From Synergistaceae bacterium (GTDB lineage Bacteria > Synergistota > Synergistia > Synergistales > Aminithiophilaceae): a stretch of 64,000 nt of DNA. Below are positions 42,143 to 50,717 of the stretch, piece after piece (position 1 is the first letter of the stretch; every line of letters starts with the position of its first letter). A model generated the notes under the pieces. That model was not told where the DNA came from. It ran no database searches and saw nothing but the letters and a program-made list of their open reading frames with translations. A program made the position numbers and the translations under genes. The DNA lies in assembly GCA_016756725.1 (NCBI GenBank), contig JAESII010000010.1, positions 1-64,000 on the forward strand, written 5' to 3'.

Positions 42143-43472
42143 GGCGCTGCATCCGCCGGAGGAGGGCGTAGCGAGAGATGCCGAGGATCTCCGCGGCGCG
42201 GGTCCGATTGCCTCCGGACTGGGCCAAGGCCTCTTCTAGGATTGATTTTTCATAGCAGTCCAGTCGGTTTTTGAGGTCCCCTGAGATGGCCGGGAAGGCC
42301 GGCGTCGCCGGGAGGCCGTCAAGCATCTCCTCGGGTAGGTCGGCGAGTCGGATAGACCGGTCGTCGCCGTCTTTGAGGATATAGAGCCTCTCGATGAGGT
42401 TCCGCAGCTCCCTCACGTTGCCTGGCCAGGGATGATCAAGGAAGACCTCTTCCACTTCGGATGTGGCCGTCAGAGGGGGGCGTCCCAGCTTAGTGGCGTA
42501 ATCGGCCAGAAACTGCCGCAGCAGTTCGAGAATGTCCTGCCCCCGCTCGCGCAGAGGAGGCAACGTGAGGGGAAGAAGGGCGATGCGGTAGAAGAGATCC
42601 CGGCGGAAGCGGCCTTCGGTGATGCGTCTTTCCAAGTCAACGCAGGTGGCGCAGATGACCTGAAGCGAGACGGTCGTCTCCCGCGTGTCCCCCAGAGGAC
42701 GGAAGGAGCGGGAATCGAGAAAGCGCAGGAGTTTTCCCTGCAGGGCGAGGGGCATGTCGCCGATCTCATCGAGAAAAAGGGTCCCCCTATGGGCGACCTC
42801 GATGAGGCCTGTTTTGTCCTGGCTGGCGCCGGTGTAGGCTCCGCGGCGATAGCCGAAGAGCTCCGCCTCGAGGAGGGCTTCGGGGATCGCGGCGCAGTTA
42901 AGGGCGACGAAATCTCCTTTGGCTGCTCCCTTGCGGTGAATGAGACGGGCCACGACCTCTTTGCCCGATCCGCTCTCGCCGCCGATGAGGATGGTCAGGT
43001 CGGAATAGGTCGTCACCTTGCCGATGAAGTTCCGAACTTTCTCCATGGCTGGCGAGGTCCCTACAAGGGCGACATCCTCGTTCTGCAGCCGGCTCACCCT
43101 GCGGGAGAGCTCTAGGGCCTCGGCGGCACGGAGAATCATGTTTTTGGCCGCTTCTAGCGGAAAAGGCTTGTCAAGGTAGTTGTAGGCCCCTTCCTTGATG
43201 GCCCTGACGATGAGGGCCGAATCGCCGAAGGCCGTCATGACGATGACGCGGGCTTCGCCGTTGCTCTTGAGAATGTGGGGCAGCGCCGTGAGGCCGTCAC
43301 CGTCGGGAAGGCGGAGGTCGAGCAGAACGATTTCGGGCTGCTCCTCGATAAGGCGTTGTCTCACCGCGGTGAGATTGGGGAGGAGGCTCACGGAAAAACC
43401 CTCCCGTTCGAAGGCCTTGCTCAGTCCCCGGGCGAGACTGGCCTCATCTTCAATGATCCACAGACGGGTCAT
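42129..43472 (-). CDS. NtrC-family sigma-54-dependent response regulator
   Basis: A 447-residue activator. Receiver domain (about 1-120) with phospho-acceptor Asp in LLDLRLPDGDG and Lys in YLDKPFP. AAA+ domain with Walker A GGESGSGKE, the sigma-54 loop GAYTGA (Tyr for the usual Phe) and Walker B LFLDEIGDM. The arginine region RRDLFYRI and PWPGNVRELRN follow. A C-terminal Fis-type helix-turn-helix reads SGGNRTRAAEILGISRYALL. It would be phosphorylated by the kinase encoded just before it and activate sigma-54 promoters. ATG 43472; the longer frame to 43553 overlaps the kinase. Confidence 0.95.
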   Translation of the reverse strand: MTRLWIIEDEASLARGLSKAFEREGFSVSLLPNLTAVRQRLIEEQPEIVLLDLRLPDGDGLTALPHILKSNGEARVIVMTAFGDSALIVRAIKEGAYNYLDKPFPLEAAKNMILRAAEALELSRRVSRLQNEDVALVGTSPAMEKVRNFIGKVTTYSDLTILIGGESGSGKEVVARLIHRKGAAKGDFVALNCAAIPEALLEAELFGYRRGAYTGASQDKTGLIEVAHRGTLFLDEIGDMPLALQGKLLRFLDSRSFRPLGDTRETTVSLQVICATCVDLERRITEGRFRRDLFYRIALLPLTLPPLRERGQDILELLRQFLADYATKLGRPPLTATSEVEEVFLDHPWPGNVRELRNLIERLYILKDGDDRSIRLADLPEEMLDGLPATPAFPAISGDLKNRLDCYEKSILEEALAQSGGNRTRAAEILGISRYALLRRMQRHDMD

Positions 43473-44712
43473 CACTGGGGCTCCTTTCTGCGGGCAGGAC
43501 GACGACAAAGGACGTTTTCCCCGGTTCGGACCGGACATCCAGCGAGCCGCCATGCATGTCGACGATGCGAAGGACGATGGGAAGGCCCAGGCCAGTTCCG
43601 TCTGGGCGTGTCGTGAAAAAGGGGTCGAAGAGACGGTTGGCCTCTTCGGGGGTGATCCCTCTTCCTGTGTCGCTCACTTCGATTCGGATTTGGTGCTCAT
43701 CTCGACGAGCCGTCCAGAGCAGGATGCCTCCTTCCGGTTCCATGGCGGCAAGGGCGTTGAGGGTGAGGTTGAGAAGCATTTCCTGGAGACGTCCACCGTC
43801 GCCTTGAAGCGTCAGGTTCCATTCCGTCCGGATTTCTAGAGTGACCCTGGTCTGCCTCAGGCTGGGGCCGATGATGCGGCGGCACCAGTGGAAGAGTTCC
43901 TCCACGGGAAGCTCCCCCCAGATCGGTTCGGGAGGGCGACCGAAGGCGAGAAGCTGCGAGACTGTTCCGTTCAGACGGTCAAGTTCCCGTTCCACTAGAG
44001 ACAGGGATTCTTTCCCCTCGTCATCGACGGATGAAGTCAGAAGATCGAGGTGTACCCTTATGGCAGCGAGGGGGTTCCGTATTTCGTGAGAGACGCCAGC
44101 GATGACCTGTCCCAGGGCGGCGAGCCGCTCGACGCGTGCCATGTGTCGTTCCAGTTCCCGCCCCTTTTCCAGGCCGTCGACCATGTCGTTGAAGGTCTTT
44201 TCGACCAAGCCGAACTCGTAAGGCGGCCCCTCGACCAGGGGGAGCCGGACCCAGCGATTGGCCGCAATTTCCCCGCAGGCCCAGGCCAGTCGTTTGAGCG
44301 GCCGAGTGAGGGCGTAGGAGAGAAAGACGGCGATTTCGACGGCCAGAAGAAAGCCGATGAGAGCCACGACGAGGAGATGACGCTGGCGGCGGATTAGGTC
44401 GGCAAAAAGGGTCGACCCGTCGGGGGCCACTTTCCAGCTGGCACCGTCAGCTGATTGTACCAGGAGGCCTTGCTCCCCCTCCTGCGGAGAGAGGATGCGC
44501 CAACGTCTCCCCTGCGAAGAGAGGAGGCGGACGGCCTCGTCGGAAGAGAGCCCTCCGGCGAGCTGGGCCGCTTCGACGATGGCCTTCTTTTCCTGGGTGA
44601 TGCGGTCAAGATAATCCACGTGGAGGGCCGTTCCCGTCAGGGCGGCGATGAGGGCCAGGCCCACGAGGGAGACGGCGACCTTAACTGATCCTTCCAGGCT
44701 GGGACGTCTCAT
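43450..44712 (-). CDS. Sensor histidine kinase (NtrB/ZraS-like)
   Basis: A 420-residue membrane kinase. Membrane segment near 10-30, a short extracytoplasmic domain (about 31-110), a second membrane segment around HLLVVALIGFLLAVEIAVFL, and HAMP. The phospho-acceptor His is in GVSHEIRNPLAAIRVHLDLL. N box LNLTLNALAAM, G1 SDTGRGITP and G2 GTGLGLPIV follow. It would sense a signal outside or in the membrane and phosphorylate the NtrC-type partner. ATG 44712 overlaps the symporter stop (ATGA). The signal may be the solute moved by that symporter. Confidence 0.93.
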   Translation of the reverse strand: MRRPSLEGSVKVAVSLVGLALIAALTGTALHVDYLDRITQEKKAIVEAAQLAGGLSSDEAVRLLSSQGRRWRILSPQEGEQGLLVQSADGASWKVAPDGSTLFADLIRRQRHLLVVALIGFLLAVEIAVFLSYALTRPLKRLAWACGEIAANRWVRLPLVEGPPYEFGLVEKTFNDMVDGLEKGRELERHMARVERLAALGQVIAGVSHEIRNPLAAIRVHLDLLTSSVDDEGKESLSLVERELDRLNGTVSQLLAFGRPPEPIWGELPVEELFHWCRRIIGPSLRQTRVTLEIRTEWNLTLQGDGGRLQEMLLNLTLNALAAMEPEGGILLWTARRDEHQIRIEVSDTGRGITPEEANRLFDPFFTTRPDGTGLGLPIVLRIVDMHGGSLDVRSEPGKTSFVVVLPAERSPSDDPSVDH

Positions 44713-46097
44713 GGTCTTGCCCCCCTCAGGCGCCACCAGACCGATTCGACGATCAGAGCCGGGATCAGGGCTGTTTCGGGCCTGAGTCCCATCAGAAAGA
44801 CGAGGAAACCGTGGCAGAGGAAGCCGATGGAGAGGGCGCCAAGAAGTCCCTTTCGCCTCCATCGCCTCGGACAGTAAAGGGGAAGGAGGAAGCAGAGGGA
44901 GATGGCCGCCCAGCTGTGCTGACCCAAGTCGAGGATGGTCGGGAGGGGGAGAAGGCTCAGGCCAAGAGCTACCGTGGCGATCGCGGCGACGGCAAGGCTG
45001 TTGCCGAGCAGAAAATGATCTTCCCTGAGCGCTGCCTCCTGTTGCCGGCCCTTCTCCTTCAGGTCATAGCAGAAGGCGCAGGCGGCCAGAAGGAGCTGGG
45101 AGTTGGCCGTGCTGACAGCCGCCGCCAGGACGGCCAGGAAAAGGAGCACTGTCGGCAGAGGGCCCAAAAGGGAGCGGGTCAGCTGCGCGAAGGCCATCTC
45201 TTGTCCCATGGGAGGAAGAAAGGGCAGGAGATGGCGGCCGCCGAGCCCGATGACGGTGAGGCACAGGTAGATCCAGCCGAGGATGAGCGGTGCAAGGCCC
45301 AGCATGAGCCAGGCTGTGCGGGGGGTTCGGGCAGAGAGAATCCGGACGGCGTACTGGGGATTGGAAGCGACTCCCAGTGCCCAGCCTCCCATCATCGCCA
45401 GAGTCGCCAGGGTGCCGTGAGGAGCGACGGTAGAGAGGGCCGCAGGGTCGGTCCGGGCAAGGTCCTGATGAAGGGCGATCGGGCCTCCTGCCGATATGCC
45501 CACGGCAACGGCGGCAAGGGTGACGCCGGCGACGATGACGACGAGGTTGAGGACATCGCTGCGGACGACGGCGGGCAGGCCGCCGAAGGTGGTGTAGATC
45601 ACGAAAAGGTAGATCATCAGGGAGGCGACGACGTAACGGATTTCGAGGAGGTGAGCCACGACGGTTCCGAAGACGCGGAACTGGATGACGAGGTAGAGTG
45701 TGTAGGCTAGAAGGAGGACGAGGGCCGACAGGCGCCGGAGGCGTCTGTCTTTGTAGGTCTCAGCTAGCCACTGGGGCATGGACAAAACCCGGCTTTTCCG
45801 GAGACGGGGCACGATGAAGATCAGGGGGAGCAGCCCTAGGAGCCAGCCGTTGACTGACCCGGTGAAGGCGCGATAGCCCTCTCGGTAGAGGAGCATGGTG
45901 TAGCCGAGAACGGAGGCGCCGCTCATCCAAGTGGCGCAGAAGGTCGCGATGGAACTCCAAAGGCCCAGGGCACGGTCGCCGAGATAATAGAGTTGCCGGT
46001 TTCCGTCCCAGGAGAAGGCCTCTCCGGCAAGCAAAATCAGAACGAGGGCGTAGGTGCCGAAGCCGATGAGCTGGGGGATCAGGAGTGATTCGGTCAA
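44709..46097 (-). CDS. Sodium:solute symporter (SSS family)
   Basis: A 462-residue membrane protein with about 12-13 hydrophobic segments. SSS-family landmarks: YYLGDRALGLWSSIATFCATWMSG-type helix 1 region, an R-rich loop with PQWLAETYKDRRLRRLSALV, YTTFGGLPAVVRSDVLNLVV, and AAVSTANSQLLLAACAFCYD. The substrate is unknown; pantothenate, proline and acetate carriers share this layout. The start is TTG 46097, overlapping the stop of a 34-aa membrane protein (TTGA). A much longer open frame upstream is not credible. Confidence 0.9.
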   Translation of the reverse strand: MTESLLIPQLIGFGTYALVLILLAGEAFSWDGNRQLYYLGDRALGLWSSIATFCATWMSGASVLGYTMLLYREGYRAFTGSVNGWLLGLLPLIFIVPRLRKSRVLSMPQWLAETYKDRRLRRLSALVLLLAYTLYLVIQFRVFGTVVAHLLEIRYVVASLMIYLFVIYTTFGGLPAVVRSDVLNLVVIVAGVTLAAVAVGISAGGPIALHQDLARTDPAALSTVAPHGTLATLAMMGGWALGVASNPQYAVRILSARTPRTAWLMLGLAPLILGWIYLCLTVIGLGGRHLLPFLPPMGQEMAFAQLTRSLLGPLPTVLLFLAVLAAAVSTANSQLLLAACAFCYDLKEKGRQQEAALREDHFLLGNSLAVAAIATVALGLSLLPLPTILDLGQHSWAAISLCFLLPLYCPRRWRRKGLLGALSIGFLCHGFLVFLMGLRPETALIPALIVESVWWRLRGARP

Positions 46098-46198
46098 GGC
46101 CTTTTTCGCCCCTGCAAGATGAGGAGGACCGTCATGAGGGGGACGGTGACGAGGAGGAAAAAGAGTGCCCAGTCGGCGAGGACGGGAAGAAAGGTCAT
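46094..46198 (-). CDS. 34-aa membrane protein preceding the SSS symporter
   Basis: Begins MTFLPVLADWALFFLLVTV and ends PLMTVLLILQGRKRP: a single hydrophobic helix with a positive C-terminus. ATG 46198 has an excellent ribosome binding site (GGAGGTGTGATC). The stop overlaps the symporter start, so translation of the two is coupled. Small accessory proteins encoded next to SSS carriers are known in other bacteria; a stabilising or small-subunit role is inferred. Confidence 0.8.
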   Translation of the reverse strand: MTFLPVLADWALFFLLVTVPLMTVLLILQGRKRP

Positions 46199-46334
46199 GA
46201 TCACACCTCCGAGATAAGAGGATAGAATGGGGAAAAAAGATGTCAACCTCTCCGATAGTTTGCTCCGTAAAAAAACCGATGCCCTCGCGGGGGATCCTGC
46301 CTATCATTGAATTGAGAAAAGCTGGAGGTGATCC

Positions 46335-47726
46335 ATGATGAAAGCAGTTCAAGCCGTTAACCGCACGCTGTCGCTCCTCGGTTGGCTTCTTGCGGCCGTT
46401 CTCCTCTTCCCTCTTGCCGTAGGTGCACAAGACCCCTTTACGGACAATCCCGTGGCGAAGATCGCAGAGAAGGCTTCGCCTGCTGTCGTTAACATCGACA
46501 CGGAGGCGATGGTTCAGCGGTCCTTTTCTCCCTTCGCCGACGATCCCTTCTTCCGGCGTTTCTTCGGTGAAGAGTTCGAGCGGTTTTCCCGTGTCGTGCC
46601 CATGAGGGGCAAGGGATCGGGATTTGTCGTCACCGACGACGGGTACATCATCACCAACAACCACGTCATTCAGGGAGCCGACAAGATCACCGTCTCCCTC
46701 TCTGACGGCAGGACCTTCGAAGCGAAGCCGGTGGGGCGGGATCCCACCTTTGATCTGGCCGTGATCAAGATCGAGGCCACCGGCCTCCCCACGCTGGAGA
46801 TGGGTGATTCGGCGCAGTCTTCCGTCGGCGAATGGGTCGTCGCCATCGGCAATCCCTACGGATTTGAACACACCGTTACTGTCGGCGTCCTGTCGGCCAA
46901 GAACCGATCCGTCCATGCCGGAGACGTCAACTTCGACGGGTTCCTTCAGACCGACGCGGCCATCAACCCCGGCAACAGCGGCGGCCCCCTGCTGAACCTC
47001 GAAGGGAAGGTGATCGGCATCAACACGGCCATTGTCCCCTACGCCCAGGGCATCGGCTTTGCTGTTCCCATTGATATGGCCAAGGATGTCCTAAACGACC
47101 TGATCCGCTTCGGCAAGGTCAACAGGGGATGGCTGGGCGTCTACATCCAGCCTCTGACGAAGGAGTTCGCCGAGACCTACCGTTTTGAGGGAGAGAGGGG
47201 AGCCGTCGTCGCCGACGTCGTCCCCGGCTCCCCGGCGGATCGGAGCGGGATCATGAGGGGCGACGTGATCGTCTCCATCAACGGCAGGAAAATCGAGAAT
47301 CATCAGGACGTCTCCGCCTTCGTTCGCCGTCACCTTGCGGGAGACTCGGTCAAGGTCGATGTCGTCCGAGGCGGCACGAAAAGAACCTTCGATGTGGAGC
47401 TCGGAGAGATTCCTGGCCAGCTCGCCCAGACCGAACAGGTCACGAAGCTGATCGAGAAGATGGGCATTGAGGTTTCGTCTGTGACGGAAGAGCTCCGCAA
47501 GGAGTTCAATCTTCCGGGCAAGGAGGGTGCCGTCATCTCCAAGGTTCTTCCTGGTTCTCCGGCGGACCGGCTCGGACTGAGGCGGGGCGATCTGGTCCTC
47601 GAGATCAACGGTGTCAAGATCAAGGATGACCGGTCCCTGGCGGAGAGCTTCTCGACCCAGAACAAGGCTGTAGTCCTGCTGATCTGGCGTGAAGGCCGAA
47701 CCTTCTTCGTCTCCATGAGGATCTAG
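46335..47726 (+). CDS. degP: HtrA/DegP-type periplasmic serine protease
   Basis: A 463-residue protease-chaperone. Signal peptide (about 1-31, ending LAVGA). Trypsin-like domain with catalytic triad H110 (ITNNHVI), D140 (TFDLAVIK) and S215 (NPGNSGGP). Two PDZ domains follow (about 265-355 and 375-460), each with a GSPADRxG ligand-loop region. It degrades damaged envelope proteins. The ATG at 46335 (or the adjacent codon 46338) follows GGAGGTGATCC. A strong terminator follows. The convergent two-component pair may sense envelope stress. Confidence 0.95.
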   Translation: MMKAVQAVNRTLSLLGWLLAAVLLFPLAVGAQDPFTDNPVAKIAEKASPAVVNIDTEAMVQRSFSPFADDPFFRRFFGEEFERFSRVVPMRGKGSGFVVTDDGYIITNNHVIQGADKITVSLSDGRTFEAKPVGRDPTFDLAVIKIEATGLPTLEMGDSAQSSVGEWVVAIGNPYGFEHTVTVGVLSAKNRSVHAGDVNFDGFLQTDAAINPGNSGGPLLNLEGKVIGINTAIVPYAQGIGFAVPIDMAKDVLNDLIRFGKVNRGWLGVYIQPLTKEFAETYRFEGERGAVVADVVPGSPADRSGIMRGDVIVSINGRKIENHQDVSAFVRRHLAGDSVKVDVVRGGTKRTFDVELGEIPGQLAQTEQVTKLIEKMGIEVSSVTEELRKEFNLPGKEGAVISKVLPGSPADRLGLRRGDLVLEINGVKIKDDRSLAESFSTQNKAVVLLIWREGRTFFVSMRI

Positions 47727-47756
47727 AGAGGCTGCAAGGGGCATCTGACGTGAAAC

Positions 47757-47790
47757 AGGAGGGGGGCTTCAAGCCCCCCCTCCTGTTTTT
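47757..47790. terminator. Terminator between htrA and convergent histidine kinase gene
   Basis: AGGAGGGGGGCTT and AAGCCCCCCCTCCT with a small loop, followed by GTTTTT: a strong intrinsic terminator for htrA. Confidence 0.85.
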
Positions 47791-47806
47791 CCTACGAGGC
47801 CGGGAT

Positions 47807-49342
47807 TCAGACGGTATCGGAGTCCCAGCCCTGGCGGTATTCCTCAAGGGTCTTTCTGTCGACGGGGAAGAGGATGCGGAAGGTTGTCCCCTGACCCGGC
47901 TTGGCGTCAATTTCCATCGTGGCTTGATGGAGCTGGGCCACCCGCTGCACCAGTGTAAGCCCCAAGCCGTAGCCCGGTGTCGACCGGGCTCGGTCGGCCC
48001 GCCAGAACCGGTCGAAACAGCGGCGGATCCCCTCGCTGTCCATGCCCGGGCCGCTGTCCCAGACCTCGAGGATGGCCTTGCCCGTGTTTTCGTCCGTTGC
48101 CGTCCGGATTCCCAAGGCCTTGCCTTCCGGGGTATACTTGCTGGCATTGTCGAGTAGATTTGTCGCCAGCCGCAGAATCAGTCCCTGCCGTCCCTCCAGA
48201 GGGGCCATGTCGAGATCGAGCTGAAGTTTCTGTGCCCTTTTGGAGAGAATGGGCGCCATGTTGTCGGCTACCTCTTCGGCAATGACGCAGAGGTCGACGG
48301 GCTCCGTCTCCTCCAGGCCCGAAAGCGCATCAAGGCGGGCCAGCTCCAAGAGGACCTCGACCATGTTCTGCATGTTGGCGACCTGCTTGCTGATCTCGGC
48401 CAGGCTCCTTCGGTAATAGTCCGGATCTCTCTCCTTGAGAAGGGAGACCTCGATCTTACCCCGGACGACGGCGATGGGGGTCCGCAGCTCGTGGCTGACG
48501 TCGGAGGTAAACTGTTTCAGCTGATGAACGGATCGTTCCAGCTTGTCCAGCATTTCGTTGAGGTGGAGGGCCAGTTCGGCGATCTCCCGATCGATCCCTT
48601 CTAGGGGCAGACGCAGATCGAGGTTATCGATGCTGACTTGGGAGATGAGGCGGTTGATGGTCGTCAAAGGTTCGATGGCTCTTCCTGCGGCCCGGTAGCC
48701 CAGAAAGAGCGCTGCCAGTCCTGCCAGAGCAGCAGTGACGACCATCACGTGGGCGATCTGGGAGCGGGCCGCGAGAAAGTTGTCCAAGGACATGCCGACG
48801 ACGACGTAGTAGCTCCGGCCTGGGAGACGGATCTCTTGCCAGGTCACGCGGATCAGAGAACGGCCCGGAGGGTTTTGCCAAGGGAGGAGCCAGAGGCTGC
48901 GGGGGGCGAAATCCTGCTCCAGGAGGTTGACCGTGCGGGGCTGTTGCCCTTGACGGAGAAGCCGTCCCACCAGCACGGGGGAGAGGGCGAAGCCGGGATG
49001 GAGCTTGCCCGTCCCGCCGACATGGGCGTTCAGCCCCTCGTCGTAGATCTGGAAATCGAGGTGGAGCAGACTCCAAGTGCCGCGGAGGACGAGGTATTCC
49101 TCGCTGTCGATGAAGAAAATGCCCTGATTGGCCAGGTGGAAGGCCACGCGTGACGATGATTCCTCAAGAGAGCGGTTCATGCTGTTGATCTGGAAATAGG
49201 TGAAGAAAGCCAGAACGGTGCCGCTGAAGAGCACGATCAGGCCCACGAGGATGAAGGCGTAATAGAGGGTCATCTTGAAACGGAAGGAGCGGAGGCGGAA
49301 CAGATCCAGCCTCCGCTCCTTCCCAGAAGAGATGCCTGTCAT
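47807..49342 (-). CDS. Sensor histidine kinase with HAMP domain
   Basis: A 511-residue membrane kinase. First membrane segment about 26-50, an extracytoplasmic domain of about 140 residues, a second segment near VVTAALAGLAALFLGY and a HAMP linker (AIEPLTTINRLISQ). The H box is FTSDVSHELRTPIAVVRG. N box NLLDNASKYTP, G1 VWDSGPGMD and G2 GYGLGLTLVQ follow. It would phosphorylate the OmpR-type regulator encoded just upstream in the same operon. ATG 49342 follows AAGGACCG. Confidence 0.93.
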   Translation of the reverse strand: MTGISSGKERRLDLFRLRSFRFKMTLYYAFILVGLIVLFSGTVLAFFTYFQINSMNRSLEESSSRVAFHLANQGIFFIDSEEYLVLRGTWSLLHLDFQIYDEGLNAHVGGTGKLHPGFALSPVLVGRLLRQGQQPRTVNLLEQDFAPRSLWLLPWQNPPGRSLIRVTWQEIRLPGRSYYVVVGMSLDNFLAARSQIAHVMVVTAALAGLAALFLGYRAAGRAIEPLTTINRLISQVSIDNLDLRLPLEGIDREIAELALHLNEMLDKLERSVHQLKQFTSDVSHELRTPIAVVRGKIEVSLLKERDPDYYRRSLAEISKQVANMQNMVEVLLELARLDALSGLEETEPVDLCVIAEEVADNMAPILSKRAQKLQLDLDMAPLEGRQGLILRLATNLLDNASKYTPEGKALGIRTATDENTGKAILEVWDSGPGMDSEGIRRCFDRFWRADRARSTPGYGLGLTLVQRVAQLHQATMEIDAKPGQGTTFRILFPVDRKTLEEYRQGWDSDTV

Positions 49343-49382
49343 CGGTCCTTTTCCACCCTTATCGCGCTCGCCCCAGTCTCAG

Positions 49383-50069
49383 CTAGTCGTACTCGGGGCA
49401 GGAGACCTTGTAGCCGACGCCCCTGACGGTGATGACAATCGTGTCCAGATTGAAGGGGCGCAGCTTGTCACGCAGGTACTTGACGTGGACGTCGACGACG
49501 TTGCTCGTGCCGTCATATTCCTTCTGCCACACGTGAGTGATGACCCGGTCGCGGGTGAAAACCTGATTCTCGTAGCGCATGAGCAGTTCAAGGATGTCGA
49601 ACTCCCTGCGACGGAGGGGGACGATCTCCTCGCCGACGCGACATTCACGGGCGACGGGATCAAGGACGAGGGGGCCGCACTTGAGCAGAGGGCGTTTCTG
49701 TTCTGACCGGCGCCGGATGAGGGCATGAACCCGGGCGATGAGCTCACGGAAGTCGAAGGGCTTGACGAGGTAGTCGTCGGCGCCGCGGTTGAGGCCTTCC
49801 ACGCGATCATCGACGGTGTCTTTTGCCGTGAGCATGATCACCGGCGTGTCCTTGCCCTCTTCGCGGAGCTTTTCGACGACCTGGAACCCGTCCATGCCCG
49901 GTAGCATGATGTCGACGATGAGGCAGTCGAAATCGGCCGTCTTACCTTTGGCCAGTCCCTCTTCGCCGTCGAAGGCGCTCTCGACGGCGAACCCGTTTTC
50001 GCTGAATCCCTCGCTAAGGACCTGAACGAGGTCCTTGTTGTCTTCGATGATCAAGATCTTCATCGTCAT
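49383..50069 (-). CDS. OmpR/PhoB-family response regulator
   Basis: A 228-residue DNA-binding regulator. The receiver has the acidic pair in LIIEDNKD, phospho-acceptor Asp in CLIVDIMLPGMDG, then IMLTAKD and the Lys in YLVKPFDF. The winged helix shows LRRREFDILELLMRYENQVF, VWQKEYDGTSNVVDVHVKYL and VRGVGYKV. ATG 50069 follows AGGAGG; the ATG at 50063 is also possible. The target is unknown; the adjacent htrA is an attractive candidate. Confidence 0.95.
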   Translation of the reverse strand: MTMKILIIEDNKDLVQVLSEGFSENGFAVESAFDGEEGLAKGKTADFDCLIVDIMLPGMDGFQVVEKLREEGKDTPVIMLTAKDTVDDRVEGLNRGADDYLVKPFDFRELIARVHALIRRRSEQKRPLLKCGPLVLDPVARECRVGEEIVPLRRREFDILELLMRYENQVFTRDRVITHVWQKEYDGTSNVVDVHVKYLRDKLRPFNLDTIVITVRGVGYKVSCPEYD

Positions 50070-50168
50070 TCGCTCCTCCTAGACAATTGAGACTTCCTTA
50101 TTAAGGGGGATTCCCCAAGGTTCGTGCTATTACAATTAAACCACACTTGTCAGGCAATGTCGAGCACA

Positions 50169-50190
50169 ACATTATCCCTGTCCAGCCACA
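50169..50190. repeat. Solo IS-end sequence upstream of rpsO
   Basis: ACATTATCCCTGTCCAGCCA (plus CA) is identical over 22 bases to 907-928, the outer end of the IS at the window start plus flank. A 15-base core is also present at 40178-40192. No transposase sequence is attached here. It is probably the scar of a lost or rearranged element. Confidence 0.65.
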
Positions 50191-50207
50191 GGCTCGACCG
50201 GCTCGCG

Positions 50208-50236
50208 TTGCCTCCTCCTGGTGGAGATGCTAAAAT
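50208..50236 (+). promoter_or_regulatory. Promoter of rpsO
   Basis: TTGCCT (50208-50213), 17-base spacer, TAAAAT (50231-50236). It begins 18 bases after the solo IS-end repeat and leaves a leader of about 70 bases. Confidence 0.65.
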
Positions 50237-50315
50237 GTGTTTGACCCGTGACTCGGTGGCTCGCTTCTGTGCGAGGCTCTTGGTTTCGGGATTTGATGAC
50301 ACGAGGTGAAGGACG

Positions 50316-50588
50316 ATGTTGAATGCCGATAAGGAGACCAAGCTGCAACTGATCTCCGAGTTCAAGACTCACGAGAGCGACACGGGTTCACCGGAGGTCC
50401 AGGTTGCCCTGCTGACCTATCGGATTCGGGAGCTGACGGAGCACCTGAAGATCCACAAGAAGGATTATCACTCTCGGCGAGGCCTTCTCAAGATGGTCGG
50501 TCGGCGCCGCAAGCTTCTTAATTACCTCAAAGAGAACGACTTCGGCCGCTACCAGACTCTCATTCAGCGCCTAGGACTCCGCCATTAG
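50316..50588 (+). CDS. rpsO: Small ribosomal subunit protein uS15
   Basis: A 90-residue 16S rRNA-binding protein, of normal length. The signature [20 protein letters not shown] and [20 protein letters not shown] are unmistakable. ATG 50316 has GAGGTGAAGG upstream. It is followed by a terminator and then pnp, the classic order. In E. coli S15 represses its own translation through its leader; the leader here was not matched to that structure. Confidence 0.97.
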   Translation: MLNADKETKLQLISEFKTHESDTGSPEVQVALLTYRIRELTEHLKIHKKDYHSRRGLLKMVGRRRKLLNYLKENDFGRYQTLIQRLGLRH

Positions 50589-50594
50589 GGAAAA

Positions 50595-50623
50595 CACCGG
50601 CTCATCCTGAGCCGGTGTTTTTT
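50595..50623 (+). terminator. Terminator after rpsO
   Basis: CACCGGCTCA, loop TCC, TGAGCCGGTG, then TTTTTT. It partly separates rpsO from pnp. Confidence 0.9.
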
Positions 50624-50717
50624 ATGACCGAAAGGAGCACCTCGGCAAGCCTCTCTATGCTATGCTAAGAAACAGCCTAACAAAGAAGAGACGAAATCAA
50701 GGAGGAACGACATCAGG

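Noticed and set aside
44709-46916. 735-codon frame including the symporter
   Set aside because: The part upstream of 46097 is hydrophilic shadow text opposite htrA; the small 34-aa gene and TTG overlap define the real start.
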